A DNA stretch of 55,580 nucleotides from Alkaliphilus hydrothermalis (GCF_016908555.1 NZ_JAFBEE010000019.1:1-55580); one strand, 5' to 3'. Counted from the first letter of the stretch, positions 8,788 through 18,169 are shown. Numbers and translations: made by a program. Notes: generated from the sequence alone by a model not told the origin.

Positions 8788-10167
8788 ATGATTGAATATT
8801 TAGGACATAAAATTGAATGGGTGCCTACACTAAGAAACAGTAAAAAAGCAATATATCTTCAAATAGCAGAAAGTATTGAAGAGGATATTCGTTCCGGAAA
8901 ATTACCTACAGGATATAAACTTCCACCTCAAAGACTAATTGCCAATTACTTAAATATAAATCATAGCACTGTAACAAAGGCATATAAATACTGTGAAGCT
9001 AAAGGGATTATACATGGCGTTATGGGCAAAGGGACTTTTGTTAGTAATACATTTGGTATACCTGAAACAGTACTATCTGAATCAAAAGGTAAAACTATTG
9101 AAATGGGTTTACTTCAACCACTGTATGAAACTAATGATCTGCTGGCTAGTATGATAGAAGAGCTTTCACCATTTTTTGACAAAGAGGTTATGTATAAATA
9201 TTCAGATGCATCTGGTAATAGCAAACATAAGCATATCGCTTCCAAGTGGCTTAAAAAGTTGAATATCTATTCAGATCCAGACAGGATGATTATCACATCA
9301 GGAGCACAAAATGCCTTATTTACTATACTCATGACGGATTTTAACAATGGTGACAAAATTGCTGTTGATGAGCTTACTTATACTGGCATTAGAAATTCTG
9401 CAATTCAACTTGGTATAGATTTAATACCAATTGAGGGTGATGATGATGGTATGTTACCGCTAACGCTAGAAAAAGCGATTATTAAGTACAATATTAAAGG
9501 AATATACGTTATACCTGATTGCCACAATCCTACAACAAATATTATGAGTATGAATCGGCGTAATGGGCTGGCACATCTCATTCAAAAATATAATCTAATT
9601 GCAATTGAAGATAGTGTGTTCAGATTTACAACTAATTTAAGTCTTCCTACGATTTATTCTCTTGTACCTAAAAATTGCTATCATATTGCAAGTATTTCAA
9701 AGATGATAAATCCAGGCTTTAGGATCGCATATTTACTACTTCCTGAAATAGCTAATTACAAGAGACTTGTGCATAGTCTTCACAATTTGCTCTTTATGCC
9801 TTCATCAATAACTGCTGAAATAGTGTCATGCTTACAATCATCGCATAAATTAGATGAACTTTTGGAAATAAGAAGAAAGTTGTTAATAAATAAAAATAAG
9901 ATATTTGATAAAGTCTTTCAACTAGATGTAAGCAAAGATAGCAGTATGAGTCTATTTCGATTTATTACCATACCTCAAAAACTGACAAAAAACATTGATA
10001 TAGAAAAAGAATTTTTAAAGTTCGGCATCCAAATCTACTCGGCTGATCGTTTTCGAATTTTAGGAGATAGAGGAATTACAGGAATCAGGGTATCAATTTC
10101 TTCATCTGAATCTGATAAAACGCTAGAAGAAGAATTGCTTCAGGTTAAAAGGGTTATTTTGTTATAA
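8788..10167 (+). CDS. MocR-type regulator (GntR wHTH + aminotransferase-like domain)
   Basis: 459 residues. An N-terminal GntR winged helix (about residues 10-85, with YLQIAESIEEDIRSGKLPTG and the helix NINHSTVTKAYKY) is fused to a class I aminotransferase-like domain. The PLP-binding lysine is present in SISKMINPGFR (Lys305), so the protein can probably sense PLP or an amino-aldimine. The start is ATG 8788 after GGAGG; the frame runs 12 bases further up but would absorb the ribosome site. It is divergent from the PLP decarboxylase and probably regulates it and itself. Confidence 0.88.
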   Translation: MIEYLGHKIEWVPTLRNSKKAIYLQIAESIEEDIRSGKLPTGYKLPPQRLIANYLNINHSTVTKAYKYCEAKGIIHGVMGKGTFVSNTFGIPETVLSESKGKTIEMGLLQPLYETNDLLASMIEELSPFFDKEVMYKYSDASGNSKHKHIASKWLKKLNIYSDPDRMIITSGAQNALFTILMTDFNNGDKIAVDELTYTGIRNSAIQLGIDLIPIEGDDDGMLPLTLEKAIIKYNIKGIYVIPDCHNPTTNIMSMNRRNGLAHLIQKYNLIAIEDSVFRFTTNLSLPTIYSLVPKNCYHIASISKMINPGFRIAYLLLPEIANYKRLVHSLHNLLFMPSSITAEIVSCLQSSHKLDELLEIRRKLLINKNKIFDKVFQLDVSKDSSMSLFRFITIPQKLTKNIDIEKEFLKFGIQIYSADRFRILGDRGITGIRVSISSSESDKTLEEELLQVKRVILL

Positions 10168-10209
10168 TTATGGCATAACCCCCATATGGGGATAACGAGG
10201 TGATATGGG

Positions 10210-11003
10210 ATGAATATAGTTAAAATTGGAGATTTAGACAATTTGAAGGAAGAAACACCTACTTACGTTTTCAATCAGCTTCAAGAACGAGTTAAGGATA
10301 TTATGGAGTTACCAGATGAGGTATTAAGCGTATTACAAAATGAATCAAAGGTAATTCTGGATATTGGACCTGGGGAAGGTGTAAGCAGTATAGCACTTGC
10401 ATCTATTTGCCCAAAGGCAAAAGTGATTGGTATTGAAATGGACAGGAAGCATTTAGTTGCAGCATGGCCACTGTGCAAGAGGCATTTGAAATTAGAGTTG
10501 TTTTGGGGTGCTCTCTATGGTACTGATTCGGTAAAAAGGGTGGATCGTGATATTAGTGTACCACGTTTACATGAGAGTGAACTGCCTAAAATATCTACGC
10601 TTTTTACATGGACAGGCATGTCGAGAACAGACATTTACGAACTGATGGAAGAGTAGCAGATTTGGTAGAGGATCAATGTATTTTTATTACTCCTAGGATT
10701 TGGCGTGAAGGAGCATTATCTGATGCCAAAGCATGGGAAGCTATAAGCCGTCTTGCTGAAAGAAATGGTATTAGATTGGAACCATGGAAAAGTTGCGACC
10801 TGATTTCAGGTTTCAAAGAAATGACAGTTTATCCACTAAATAAATCTCTAAAGGCGAGGGGGTGGCTCTTATGGTTAAGTGGAGTTTTTAATTCCGCACC
10901 AATTAGCTTTTGGGATACACTTACAGACAGATGGAAAGAGTCTCCTTATTTTCAGTTACCTGAGATCGAATTTGAACTTGAGATTGTGGTGGCGAAAAAA
11001 TGA
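10210..11003 (+). pseudogene. SAM-dependent methyltransferase-like gene with a frameshift
   Basis: Two overlapping frames make one methyltransferase-like protein. The first (10210-10656) has motif I VILDIGPGEGVSSIAL and the acidic GIEMD that binds the SAM ribose, then stops at TAG. The second (coding from about 10640 to 11003) continues with VADLVEDQCIFITPRIW and a plausible C-terminus. Joining them needs a -1 shift near 10650, equivalent to one missing base. No slippery heptamer is present, so a true mutation or a sequencing error is likelier than programmed recoding. The start ATG is preceded by AACGAGGTG. The substrate is unknown. Confidence 0.6.
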
Positions 11004-11073
11004 CGAACATCTAGATTAAATTCGTTTATCAATTATAATGGATAGTCCTTAAGCAAAATAAAATCAATCTAAG

Positions 11074-11101
11074 ATGAGTAGAACTCCTACTCATTTTTTT
11101 T
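11074..11101 (+). terminator. Intrinsic terminator
   Basis: ATGAGTAG/CTACTCAT stem with a short loop and at least eight T, ending the frameshifted methyltransferase transcript. Confidence 0.85.
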
Positions 11102-11230
11102 TCTATTAAATATAAGCTGTCAATTGATCCAATCTAAATTTTTAGAGCCAATCATTGAAATTGTTTTAATTTTAAGAAAGAATAGAATTCTTTAGTTGTA
11201 TTTCCCTTACGAATAACATACAATAAAAAC

Positions 11231-11247
11231 ATCCCCCTAGGGGGGAT
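11231..11247. promoter_or_regulatory. Candidate CsoR/RcnR-type operator
   Basis: ATCCCCCTAGGGGGGAT is a near-perfect palindrome of the C-tract/TA/G-tract kind bound by CsoR/RcnR-family repressors. It lies 24 bp before the MATE gene start, and a CsoR-family gene follows MATE. A second GGGGG nearby belongs to the ribosome site. Confidence 0.65.
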
Positions 11248-11270
11248 ATTTTCGCTAAGGGGGAGAACAA

Positions 11271-12638
11271 ATGCTACAACAAAACACAATAGCAAAGAGT
11301 TTTAAAAAAAACTGGGGTATCGAAACGATCATGCTACTGGCCATCCCAGCAATGATTGAAAACATCCTGCAAGTATTCATAGGAGTAGTGGATACATATT
11401 TCGTAGGAAAACTAGGAACAGAAGCCATTGCAGGGGTTGGGATTACAAATTTAACAATGAACGTCTATATTTCATTTTTCTTAGCCTTAGGAATAGGAAC
11501 AACTGCCATCGTATCAAGATATATAGGGGCTAAGGATCATGAAAAGGCAAATCATGCAGTGAAGCAATCTTTAATCATGAGTATAATCATTGGTTTAGTG
11601 TTTGGAGGGATCAACCTGATCTTTTCAAAGAGGCTACTCCTTATTCTAGGAGCAGAAGAAAGTGTCCTAGAGTATGCCCTACCATATTTTATATGCGTAG
11701 CTGTACCAGCTGTATTTATTTGTATCAACATGGTTTTGTCCAGTGCTTTAAGGGGGGCAGGGGATACCAAGACACCTATGAAAATAGCGATTGTAGCAAA
11801 TGTTGTAAATGCAGTATTGGACTACATATTGATTTTTGGAATTTTTAATTTCAATGGATTTGGAATTTTAGGAGCAGGTTTAGCAACTACATTTTCCAGA
11901 GTTCTAAGTGTAGTATTACTAATGATAAAAATTAATGCTAAAGAAGCAAAAATAAATATTTATTTCTCTAAACAATGGAAAATTGATATAATAATGTTAA
12001 AGTCGATTACTAAAATTAGTATACCTGCGGCAGTTGAAAAATTGATTATGAGGTCTGGACAGTTGCTCTATGGTGGCATGATTGTCAAAATTGGAACTGG
12101 AGCATATGCCGCCCACAATATCGCAGGGACAATCGAAACCTTTTCTTACCTACCAGGTATGGGCTTTGGAGTAGCTGCTGCCACCTTAGTAGGTCAGAGC
12201 TTAGGTGGAAAGAAAAAGGATGAGGCACAAAGCTATGGTCTAATGTCATATTTCTTAGCCACTGGTTTTATGGTGATTGTCGGGATTATATTTTATATAT
12301 TTGCTCCATTTCTTGCTGGACTATTTACAGAAGATGAAGCTGTCATTGGTCAGGTTGTTCAAGTATTAAGACTTATTGCTTTATTTCAACCTTTTCTATG
12401 TGTGACCCTTGTAATCACATCAGCATTACAAGGAGCAGGAGATACAAGGTTTCCCATGTACTCTTCCTTTATTGGAATCTGGGGGATACGGGTACTGGGA
12501 GTATATATTTTATGCATGAAATTAGGATTTGGATTAATAGGTGTATGGATTGCCTATGTTATTGATATAATTGTCAGAGGAGTTATCTTAATGAATCGTT
12601 ATCTAAAAGGAAAATGGAAGGAAATCAAATTTTCTTAA
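11271..12638 (+). CDS. MATE family multidrug/cation efflux protein
   Basis: 455 residues with about 12 transmembrane segments in two homologous halves. Repeated internal motifs (ALRGAGDTKTPM in the N-half, ALQGAGDTRFPM in the C-half) are diagnostic of MATE exporters, which swap Na+ or H+ for toxic organic cations. The start ATG follows AAGGGGGAGA. It is 25 bp upstream of a CsoR-family repressor gene and has a CsoR-like operator in front of it. This suggests metal- or electrophile-controlled expression, unusual for a MATE gene. The exported substrate is unknown. Confidence 0.9.
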   Translation: MLQQNTIAKSFKKNWGIETIMLLAIPAMIENILQVFIGVVDTYFVGKLGTEAIAGVGITNLTMNVYISFFLALGIGTTAIVSRYIGAKDHEKANHAVKQSLIMSIIIGLVFGGINLIFSKRLLLILGAEESVLEYALPYFICVAVPAVFICINMVLSSALRGAGDTKTPMKIAIVANVVNAVLDYILIFGIFNFNGFGILGAGLATTFSRVLSVVLLMIKINAKEAKINIYFSKQWKIDIIMLKSITKISIPAAVEKLIMRSGQLLYGGMIVKIGTGAYAAHNIAGTIETFSYLPGMGFGVAAATLVGQSLGGKKKDEAQSYGLMSYFLATGFMVIVGIIFYIFAPFLAGLFTEDEAVIGQVVQVLRLIALFQPFLCVTLVITSALQGAGDTRFPMYSSFIGIWGIRVLGVYILCMKLGFGLIGVWIAYVIDIIVRGVILMNRYLKGKWKEIKFS

Positions 12639-12663
12639 CTAACTGAAAAGGAGAGTTTAGCTA

Positions 12664-12936
12664 ATGAAATCCCATAAGCACCCTCAGCAAAAACAAGTAA
12701 TCAATCGAATGGCTCGAATCGTTGGCCATGCTGAAGCAATAAAAAAGATGTGTGAAGAAGAAAAAGAGTGTAGTGAAATATTAATACAGATAGCAGCTGT
12801 AAAATCAGCCTTAAATAATGTTGGGAAGTTGATTTTGAAAAATCATATCAATCACTGTATCGTAGAAGCAGTGGAAGCCCGAGATGAAACTGCCTTAGAA
12901 AAATTAGAAGAAGCCATCGATAAATTTATGAAGTGA
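12664..12936 (+). CDS. CsoR/RcnR/FrmR-family metal- or thiol-sensing repressor
   Basis: 90-residue all-helical repressor of the CsoR family (DUF156). The Cu(I)-type ligand set Cys36, His61, Cys65 is present (KECSEILIQIAAVKSAL, then KNHINHCIVEA); extra Cys30 and His64 lie nearby. The N-terminal His expected of nickel/cobalt RcnR is not clearly placed. The Tyr35 second-shell residue of classical CsoR is Glu here. Together with the MATE gene it makes a two-gene operon, and it probably represses that operon by binding the C/G-tract palindrome upstream. Copper is the first guess from the ligands, but a different metal or reactive sulfur cannot be excluded. Confidence 0.88.
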   Translation: MKSHKHPQQKQVINRMARIVGHAEAIKKMCEEEKECSEILIQIAAVKSALNNVGKLILKNHINHCIVEAVEARDETALEKLEEAIDKFMK

Positions 12937-13039
12937 TTCTTAGAAATTTTAAAATCTAAAGGAATGCTGGACTATTTAAGTTGTTTATCAATTATTAATA
13001 GCATTACTGGAGGGAATATATGATACCTCTTTTTTAAGA

Positions 13040-13843
13040 CTACTTTTTTTTACAAACAACCAACCCGTGGTTACTTGAACCTAAGATGCTCTTTTCTCTG
13101 CAGGTTTTAAGCTGGTACTCAATCCATTTTTGATATTCTGCTTCTTCCATTTCATCAATGGTATTTCTTAATAAGGGACTCAACCCATCTGTAGCAACAT
13201 GGTCAATGATTTCAACATTAAAATTCTTTAAGAAATCCTCCATATCATCAGGTGTAGTAAAGAATGCATCCGTCCAAAAACAATCTGAATCGCCATCTCT
13301 TATTACCCCTTCATCTATAACTTTATGAATCATACTGTCGGTCAAGGGTAATCTATTAGAACTCGATAGAAGGTGGGGAAGGATATAGTGTTTATTAATA
13401 TAGGCAATAGCCAGTATTCCACCCTTCTTCAATACTCTTAGACACTCGTCAATACATTTCCTTCGATCATGGGCCTCTACCAGATGATAAATTGGGCCAA
13501 AACATAAAACTGTGTCAAATTCCTCTTCCTTAACAATATTTAAATCTATAGCATTGTTTACCTCGGTTTGTATATTAAGATCTTTAATACTACTATGTAA
13601 TTTATCTCTTATAATTTGTATATGCTTAGGAGTAAGATCCATAGCAAACACATCATGACCTTTTTCAGCATAATGAAAAGAATATATCCCTGTACCTGCT
13701 GCCACATCTAAAATACGATCATTTTTGGTTATATAGTTGTCTAAAATTCTAGAAGATATAATAAATTCAATTTTTCGAGCACTATTAGTGGATAACCTTT
13801 CACATTCATTGTATTTTTCATAATGATTAACGACTGAATTCAT
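13040..13843 (-). CDS. Class I SAM-dependent methyltransferase
   Basis: 267 residues with a Rossmann-type methyltransferase core. Motif I is ILDVAAGTGIYSFHYAEKG, followed by FAMDLTPKH and the post-motif FDTVLCFGPIYHL. The closest broad group is the ubiquinone/menaquinone-type and small-molecule methyltransferases, without a specific substrate. ATG 13843 follows TCGAGGGGG and is preferred to the upstream in-frame start at 13960, which lies inside the HxlR promoter. It is divergent from an HxlR-type regulator with an inverted repeat between them, so it is probably controlled by that regulator. Confidence 0.82.
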   Translation of the reverse strand: MNSVVNHYEKYNECERLSTNSARKIEFIISSRILDNYITKNDRILDVAAGTGIYSFHYAEKGHDVFAMDLTPKHIQIIRDKLHSSIKDLNIQTEVNNAIDLNIVKEEEFDTVLCFGPIYHLVEAHDRRKCIDECLRVLKKGGILAIAYINKHYILPHLLSSSNRLPLTDSMIHKVIDEGVIRDGDSDCFWTDAFFTTPDDMEDFLKNFNVEIIDHVATDGLSPLLRNTIDEMEEAEYQKWIEYQLKTCREKSILGSSNHGLVVCKKK

Positions 13844-13951
13844 TAAAATGCCCCCTCGACTTAGATTGTCATAACGAAAAAAGTAAAAATATGTTATAGT
13901 AATATTATACAGTTTTTTTGATAATAAACAAGATCGCACTTTTATGTATAC

Positions 13952-13971
13952 TACTAACAATTAGGTTAGTA
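13952..13971. promoter_or_regulatory. Inverted repeat, candidate HxlR operator
   Basis: TACTAAC/GTTAGTA, 7-bp arms around a 6-bp AATTAG centre, in the divergent promoter region 18 bp before the HxlR gene start. The position suits autoregulation and control of the methyltransferase. Confidence 0.5.
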
Positions 13972-13988
13972 TAGAAGGAGGGAAATAC

Positions 13989-14303
13989 TTGGCTACTAAA
14001 TTCAATTGTCCCATTAGATATGCATTAGATATAATTGGGGGTAGATGGAAAATTATAATCCTATGGAATATTAATAAATACAAGATCATCAGGTATGGAG
14101 AAATAAAGAAAAGAATTCCAGAGATTAGCCATAAGGTTCTAAGTCAACAGCTCAAAGAATTAGAAAGTGATGGTATTGTTTATAGAAATGAGTATTATGA
14201 AATACCTCCAAAGGTTGAATATTCCCTTACCGACAAGGGACATTCCTTGATTCCTATAGTTGAAATAATTAATGAATGGGGACAAAAAAATATGTCTTGT
14301 TAA
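13989..14303 (+). CDS. HxlR-family winged-helix transcriptional regulator
   Basis: 104 residues, the usual size for HxlR/MarR-like winged helices. The family opening CPIRYALDIIGGRWKIIIL is clear, with a conserved cysteine at residue 7 that in several relatives senses electrophiles or oxidants. The recognition region is ISHKVLSQQLKELESDGIV. The start is TTG 13989, preceded by AAGGAGGG at proper spacing; no ATG alternative exists at the N-terminus. It is divergent from the methyltransferase gene and ends at a good terminator. Confidence 0.9.
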   Translation: MATKFNCPIRYALDIIGGRWKIIILWNINKYKIIRYGEIKKRIPEISHKVLSQQLKELESDGIVYRNEYYEIPPKVEYSLTDKGHSLIPIVEIINEWGQKNMSC

Positions 14304-14323
14304 GCCAACATAATAACCAAATG

Positions 14324-14358
14324 ACAGTTAGACGGTAATCAGCCCTCTAACTGTTTTA
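14324..14358 (+). terminator. Intrinsic terminator after the HxlR gene
   Basis: ACAGTTAGA/TCTAACTGT stem with a 13-base loop, followed by TTTATATTT. Confidence 0.75.
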
Positions 14359-14460
14359 TATTTCGACTTTTAGTAGTCATATTATGGGTTAAACAAATAA
14401 ATCCAAGCATACCCACATATATTTAATTACTAGTAGTTAAATATGAAAGGGGATGATGGA

Positions 14461-15084
14461 ATGGATAAAATTTTAGTGTTATGGTGTATTTGTATTATTA
14501 TATTGGGGCGAATAAACAAAAAGTCGAACATCCTACGGGGAGGCTTCTATGCTGTATTATTACTGCTTCCTTTAGCCTTAGGTTTTAGAATAAGTATAGA
14601 CATCAATAAAACAGTACTGATTTATAGTATAATCGGAGCATTCGGTGGATTAGTTCTTTTACTACCTAAATTTAAGATGTGGTATTTGGTACTTAGTTAT
14701 GATTTGATTGGAATTAAGAGTAGAAAACCAAACCTTGAATATATTAGTAAAGCAGTATTGATTATATTAGGAGCCATTATTGAAGAATTCTTTTACAGAG
14801 GATATATCATAAGCAACCTTGGTGATAGTAATATATTACCAATTGTCTTTTTTAGTACCTTCATGTTTGTACTACATCCAGTTAACCCCAATAGAACTAG
14901 AAACTCAGCTAAAAAAGATAAGGAAATACAAATCATATTTGGTGCATTTTCTAGTATCATCTGCATACTGTCGGGTTCAATCATACCATCCATCATAGCC
15001 CACATAGCATATGTTTCTCCAGAGATTGCTCTACACATCAGGAGTTATATTTATTGGAGCTTTAAACAATCAAATAAATCTTAA
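14461..15084 (+). CDS. CPBP family intramembrane metalloprotease (Abi)
   Basis: 207 residues with six or more hydrophobic segments. The CPBP/Rce1 motifs are visible: EEFFYR (EExxxR) after the third or fourth segment, FMFVLH (FxxxH), and a late IIAHIAY histidine. In bacteria these glutamate-type proteases process prenylated or leader peptides, or provide bacteriocin immunity. The frame opens at 14443, but ATG 14461 sits behind AAAGGGGATGATGG, so that start is preferred. No bacteriocin precursor is apparent next to it. The following gene is a degraded galU piece, so the right-hand neighbourhood looks rearranged. Confidence 0.82.
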   Translation: MDKILVLWCICIIILGRINKKSNILRGGFYAVLLLLPLALGFRISIDINKTVLIYSIIGAFGGLVLLLPKFKMWYLVLSYDLIGIKSRKPNLEYISKAVLIILGAIIEEFFYRGYIISNLGDSNILPIVFFSTFMFVLHPVNPNRTRNSAKKDKEIQIIFGAFSSIICILSGSIIPSIIAHIAYVSPEIALHIRSYIYWSFKQSNKS

Positions 15085-15145
15085 AATAACATGAAATACA
15101 CGTATGTTACCATTAATTGGAATAGTGGTTCTTTGAGGATATTAA

Positions 15146-15685
15146 CCCTTTGCCGTGATGTTGGGGGATGATATTGTGGATGGCGAACCCCCTTGTCTTC
15201 AACAAATGATGGAAATGTACAATCAATACAAGGTGAGTATTCTTGGGGTACAGGAAATCCCAAGGGAGGATGTCAATAAATACGGAATCGTAAAGGGGAA
15301 GTTCATTGAAGACAGGATTTACAAAGTTAAAGATCTAGTAGAAAAACCTTCAATAGAAGAAGCCCCCTCCAATATCGCTATATTAGGGAGGTACATTATC
15401 ACCCCTGAAATATTTCAAATATTAGAGCATACCCAACCGGGAAAGGGCGGAGAAATACAGTTGACGGATGCCCTAAAGGATTTGGCAAAGATGGAATCCA
15501 TGTATGCCTACAATTTTAAAGGAAAGCGGTATGATGTGGGGGATAAGCAAGGGTTTTTAGAAGCCACTATTGAGTTTGCCTTGAGACGACAGGACCTAAG
15601 GGAAGAATTTTTACAGTATCTATTAGAAGTAACCAATAGGGAAACAGAAGATATTACCTTAGAAAAAGTGGCTGTAACCCGTTAA
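15146..15685 (+). pseudogene. galU: 5'-truncated galU remnant (UTP-glucose-1-phosphate uridylyltransferase)
   Basis: The C-terminal ~60% of GalU is intact, beginning PFAVMLGDDIVDGEPP (the metal-binding GDD region). It continues through VEKPSIEEAPSNIAILGRY, GGEIQLTDAL and KRYDVGDKQGF to a normal C-terminus. The nucleotide-binding N-terminal part (GLGTRFLP region) is missing. A TAA lies immediately before the first recognisable codon, and nothing upstream resembles it. A GTG at 15155 could start a 176-residue product, but it would lack the UTP site. The remnant marks a past deletion or rearrangement between the CPBP gene and the tup genes. Confidence 0.8.
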
Positions 15686-15821
15686 GTAGCATGGCGTTTT
15701 TATAACCCACTGCCAAAGTGATATCGCTGATATTATGCATGAAATGGTCATCGGTGAATCCCACTGATGACCTTAAAATTGAACTATAATCTAAAATCTA
15801 GAATATGAAACGTAAAGCAAT

Positions 15822-16532
15822 TTACACCACAATTTCCCCAGAAATAAACTTTTGAGTAATGGGATTTTGACTATTTAAAATAATCTCATCCACCTCACCA
15901 CTTTCAACAATCTCCCCCTTATTCATATAGGCAAGATGGCTACATAGTCGTTGAACCTGTTGGAGATTATGGGTTACCATAATAATGGTGGGGGAATATT
16001 TTGCATGGTAGTTTTGAATACTCTTTTCCAAGATCAACATAGAAGCAGGGTCGATATTGGCTGTAAATTCGTCCAAGACCAATAGAGAAGGTTTTAAAAT
16101 CAACCCCCTAGCCAGGGCAACCTTTTGGGCTTCACCCCCCGACAAAGTCCATGCCTTTTGGTCTTTTAAATGAAGAATCTCCATTTCCTCCATGATCTCC
16201 ATCACCCGTCTATGGATTTCCTCCTTTGCCACCTTCCTTAGTTGGAGGGGATAGGAGATATTATGATAGACGGTGGTTAACAGGAGATAGGGCTTTTGAA
16301 AGACTAAAGTCATATCCTTCGATAGCTCAGCAGTAAAGGAAGACCCGTTATATAAAACCTCCCCTGTGGAGGCATCTTCTATATTGGCAACAATTTTGGC
16401 TAAGGTACTTTTTCCAGCACCATTAGGACCAATGATTCCAAGAAAGGTTTTTTCAGGTAGATAGAAGTCTTCGATATCTAAAATTAATTTATCATCATAT
16501 AATTTCGTTAAGTCTTTGATCCGTAGTTCCAT
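15822..16532 (-). CDS. tupC: Tungstate ABC transporter ATP-binding protein TupC
   Basis: 236-residue ABC ATPase with Walker A GPNGAGKST (35-43), the signature WTLSGGEAQKVALARGL and Walker B LLVLDEFTANID. It belongs to the compact tungstate/molybdate group that lacks a long regulatory C-terminal domain. It is the third gene of a minus-strand operon after tupA and tupB, with 11 bp separating it from tupB. It would energise oxyanion import at the cytoplasmic face. The annotation as tungstate rather than molybdate rests on TupA and on operon order. Confidence 0.88.
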   Translation of the reverse strand: MELRIKDLTKLYDDKLILDIEDFYLPEKTFLGIIGPNGAGKSTLAKIVANIEDASTGEVLYNGSSFTAELSKDMTLVFQKPYLLLTTVYHNISYPLQLRKVAKEEIHRRVMEIMEEMEILHLKDQKAWTLSGGEAQKVALARGLILKPSLLVLDEFTANIDPASMLILEKSIQNYHAKYSPTIIMVTHNLQQVQRLCSHLAYMNKGEIVESGEVDEIILNSQNPITQKFISGEIVV

Positions 16533-16543
16533 AGTGGTCCCCC

Positions 16544-17230
16544 TTAGTCTGCCTGTAAATGATACAGGATTGAATTGATGATAAAGGACAGTAGTAGCAA
16601 AACAATACCAATGGCAATGGCACTTTCATACTCTCCCATACTTCGTAGCATGGCAATGGTGGTGGTCATTACTCTTGTATGTCCCTTGATATTGCCTCCA
16701 ACAATCATGACAGCCCCCACTTCTGAGATGGCTCTACCAAAGCCAGAGACGATTCCTGTAAAGATACTAAAACGTAATTCCTTGATTAGGAGGATTAGTG
16801 TTTGTAGCTTGTTAGCCCCCAATGTCTTGGCAACCCTTTTGATTTCCAGACCCTTTTCCTTTGTACCATTGTAGAGAATACCAGTAATGATGGGGGTCAC
16901 CAGAATCGCTTGGGCAATGACCATAGCAGTAGGGGTAAAGGCTAGTCCGAGATGTCCTAGGGGACCTTTGCGGGATATAGATAAATAGACAATCAACCCC
17001 ACAATAACTGGTGGAAGACTCATCATCGTATAAATACTGCGAACTAAACTCCTTTTCAAGAAAAACTCTTTTGTACCAATGATAATCCCTGTAGGAATAG
17101 CCAAAATAGCAGCAATGATAGTAGAAGAGAGGGAGACAAAGAGGGAGAGGTAAATCACCCCATAGACCTCTGGCTCCAATGAGAATAACAGCCTAAAGCC
17201 ATTGATAACACCATCTAAAATTTCCTTCAT
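16544..17230 (-). CDS. tupB: Tungstate ABC transporter permease TupB
   Basis: 228 residues with about five or six transmembrane helices. The ABC permease EAA-type loop is recognisable around KRVAKTLGANKLQTLILLIKE, followed by GFGRAISEVGAVMIVGGNI, which is typical of TupB/ModB-like permeases. It lies between tupA (30 bp upstream) and tupC (11 bp downstream) in one transcript, and forms the membrane channel for the TupA-delivered oxyanion. Confidence 0.9.
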   Translation of the reverse strand: MKEILDGVINGFRLLFSLEPEVYGVIYLSLFVSLSSTIIAAILAIPTGIIIGTKEFFLKRSLVRSIYTMMSLPPVIVGLIVYLSISRKGPLGHLGLAFTPTAMVIAQAILVTPIITGILYNGTKEKGLEIKRVAKTLGANKLQTLILLIKELRFSIFTGIVSGFGRAISEVGAVMIVGGNIKGHTRVMTTTIAMLRSMGEYESAIAIGIVLLLLSFIINSILYHLQAD

Positions 17231-17260
17231 GTAAACTCCCCCTAAACTACTTGTGATGAT

Positions 17261-18169
17261 TTATTTTGCATTTGGTATAAATAGCGATTGACCATATGTA
17301 TCCTTGCCAAATTCCCCAATTAAGGATTGGCCCTTTTCCGATAAAATCCAATCAATGAACTTTTCAGCACCTTCATTATTTATTTTATCATTTTTTTCTG
17401 GGTTTACAGCAATAACTCCGTACTGATTGAAAAGTTTAGAATCCCCTTCAACCACAATCTTTAAATCTAAATCATCCTTCATAGAAAGGTAAGTAGCCCT
17501 GTCGGTTAAAGTATATCCCTGCATCTCACTTGCCATTTGAAGAACTGCCCCCATACCTTGACCAGCTTCAACATACCACGCTCCACCAGCTTCTAACCCT
17601 ACTTCTTTCCAGAGTTTTAATTCCGTTTTGTGGGTTCCAGAATCATCTCCTCTAGAGATAAACTTACATTCTTTTTGACGGATAAGGGTAAATGCCTTTA
17701 AGATATCAGCAGAAGCTTCAGTAGATAAAGCGGCAGCATCATCCTTAGGACCGACTAAAATAAAATCATTGTACATAACATCATACCGTTCGACACCATG
17801 TCCGTTGGCAACGAATTGTTCTTCGGATGATTGAGCATGGACTAACAATACATCTGCCTCTCCATCTTCTCCCATCTTTAAGGCTTGACCAGTTCCCACT
17901 GCCACAACCTTGACTTCAATTCCCGTGTCCGTTCTAAAGATTGGAAGAATAGCATCTAAAAGTCCACTGTTTTCTGTACTGGTGGTGGTGGATAGGATAA
18001 TGATTGATGATTCCTGTGGAGTTGAGGGAGCTTCACTGGAGGCATCAATGGAATGGCTAGATTCACTGGATTGCTCCACCGAGAAATAGATACATCCCGT
18101 AAAATTAGTTGCAAAAAACAATAGACAAATCATAAAAAATAATACTTTGGTGATTTTAAATTTAAACAT
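17261..18169 (-). CDS. tupA: Tungstate-binding lipoprotein TupA
   Basis: 302-residue extracellular binding protein. A hydrophobic signal with lipobox FTGC places lipid-modified Cys26 at the membrane. A Ser-rich linker follows, and the binding core starts with ILSTTTSTENSGLLDAILP; the TTTST block is the oxyanion-binding hallmark of TupA. Further conserved segments are VGTGQALKMGEDGEADVLLVH and RGDDSGTHKTELKLW. First gene of tupABC. Its 250-bp leader holds a structured element and a terminator, so expression is probably controlled by attenuation. Tungsten use fits aldehyde oxidoreductases or formate dehydrogenase in anaerobes. Confidence 0.93.
   Translation of the reverse strand: MFKFKITKVLFFMICLLFFATNFTGCIYFSVEQSSESSHSIDASSEAPSTPQESSIIILSTTTSTENSGLLDAILPIFRTDTGIEVKVVAVGTGQALKMGEDGEADVLLVHAQSSEEQFVANGHGVERYDVMYNDFILVGPKDDAAALSTEASADILKAFTLIRQKECKFISRGDDSGTHKTELKLWKEVGLEAGGAWYVEAGQGMGAVLQMASEMQGYTLTDRATYLSMKDDLDLKIVVEGDSKLFNQYGVIAVNPEKNDKINNEGAEKFIDWILSEKGQSLIGEFGKDTYGQSLFIPNAK

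Noticed and set aside
10640..10660. TAG in the methyltransferase as a pyrrolysine codon
   Set aside because: The downstream homologous sequence is in a different frame, so it is a frameshift, not readthrough.
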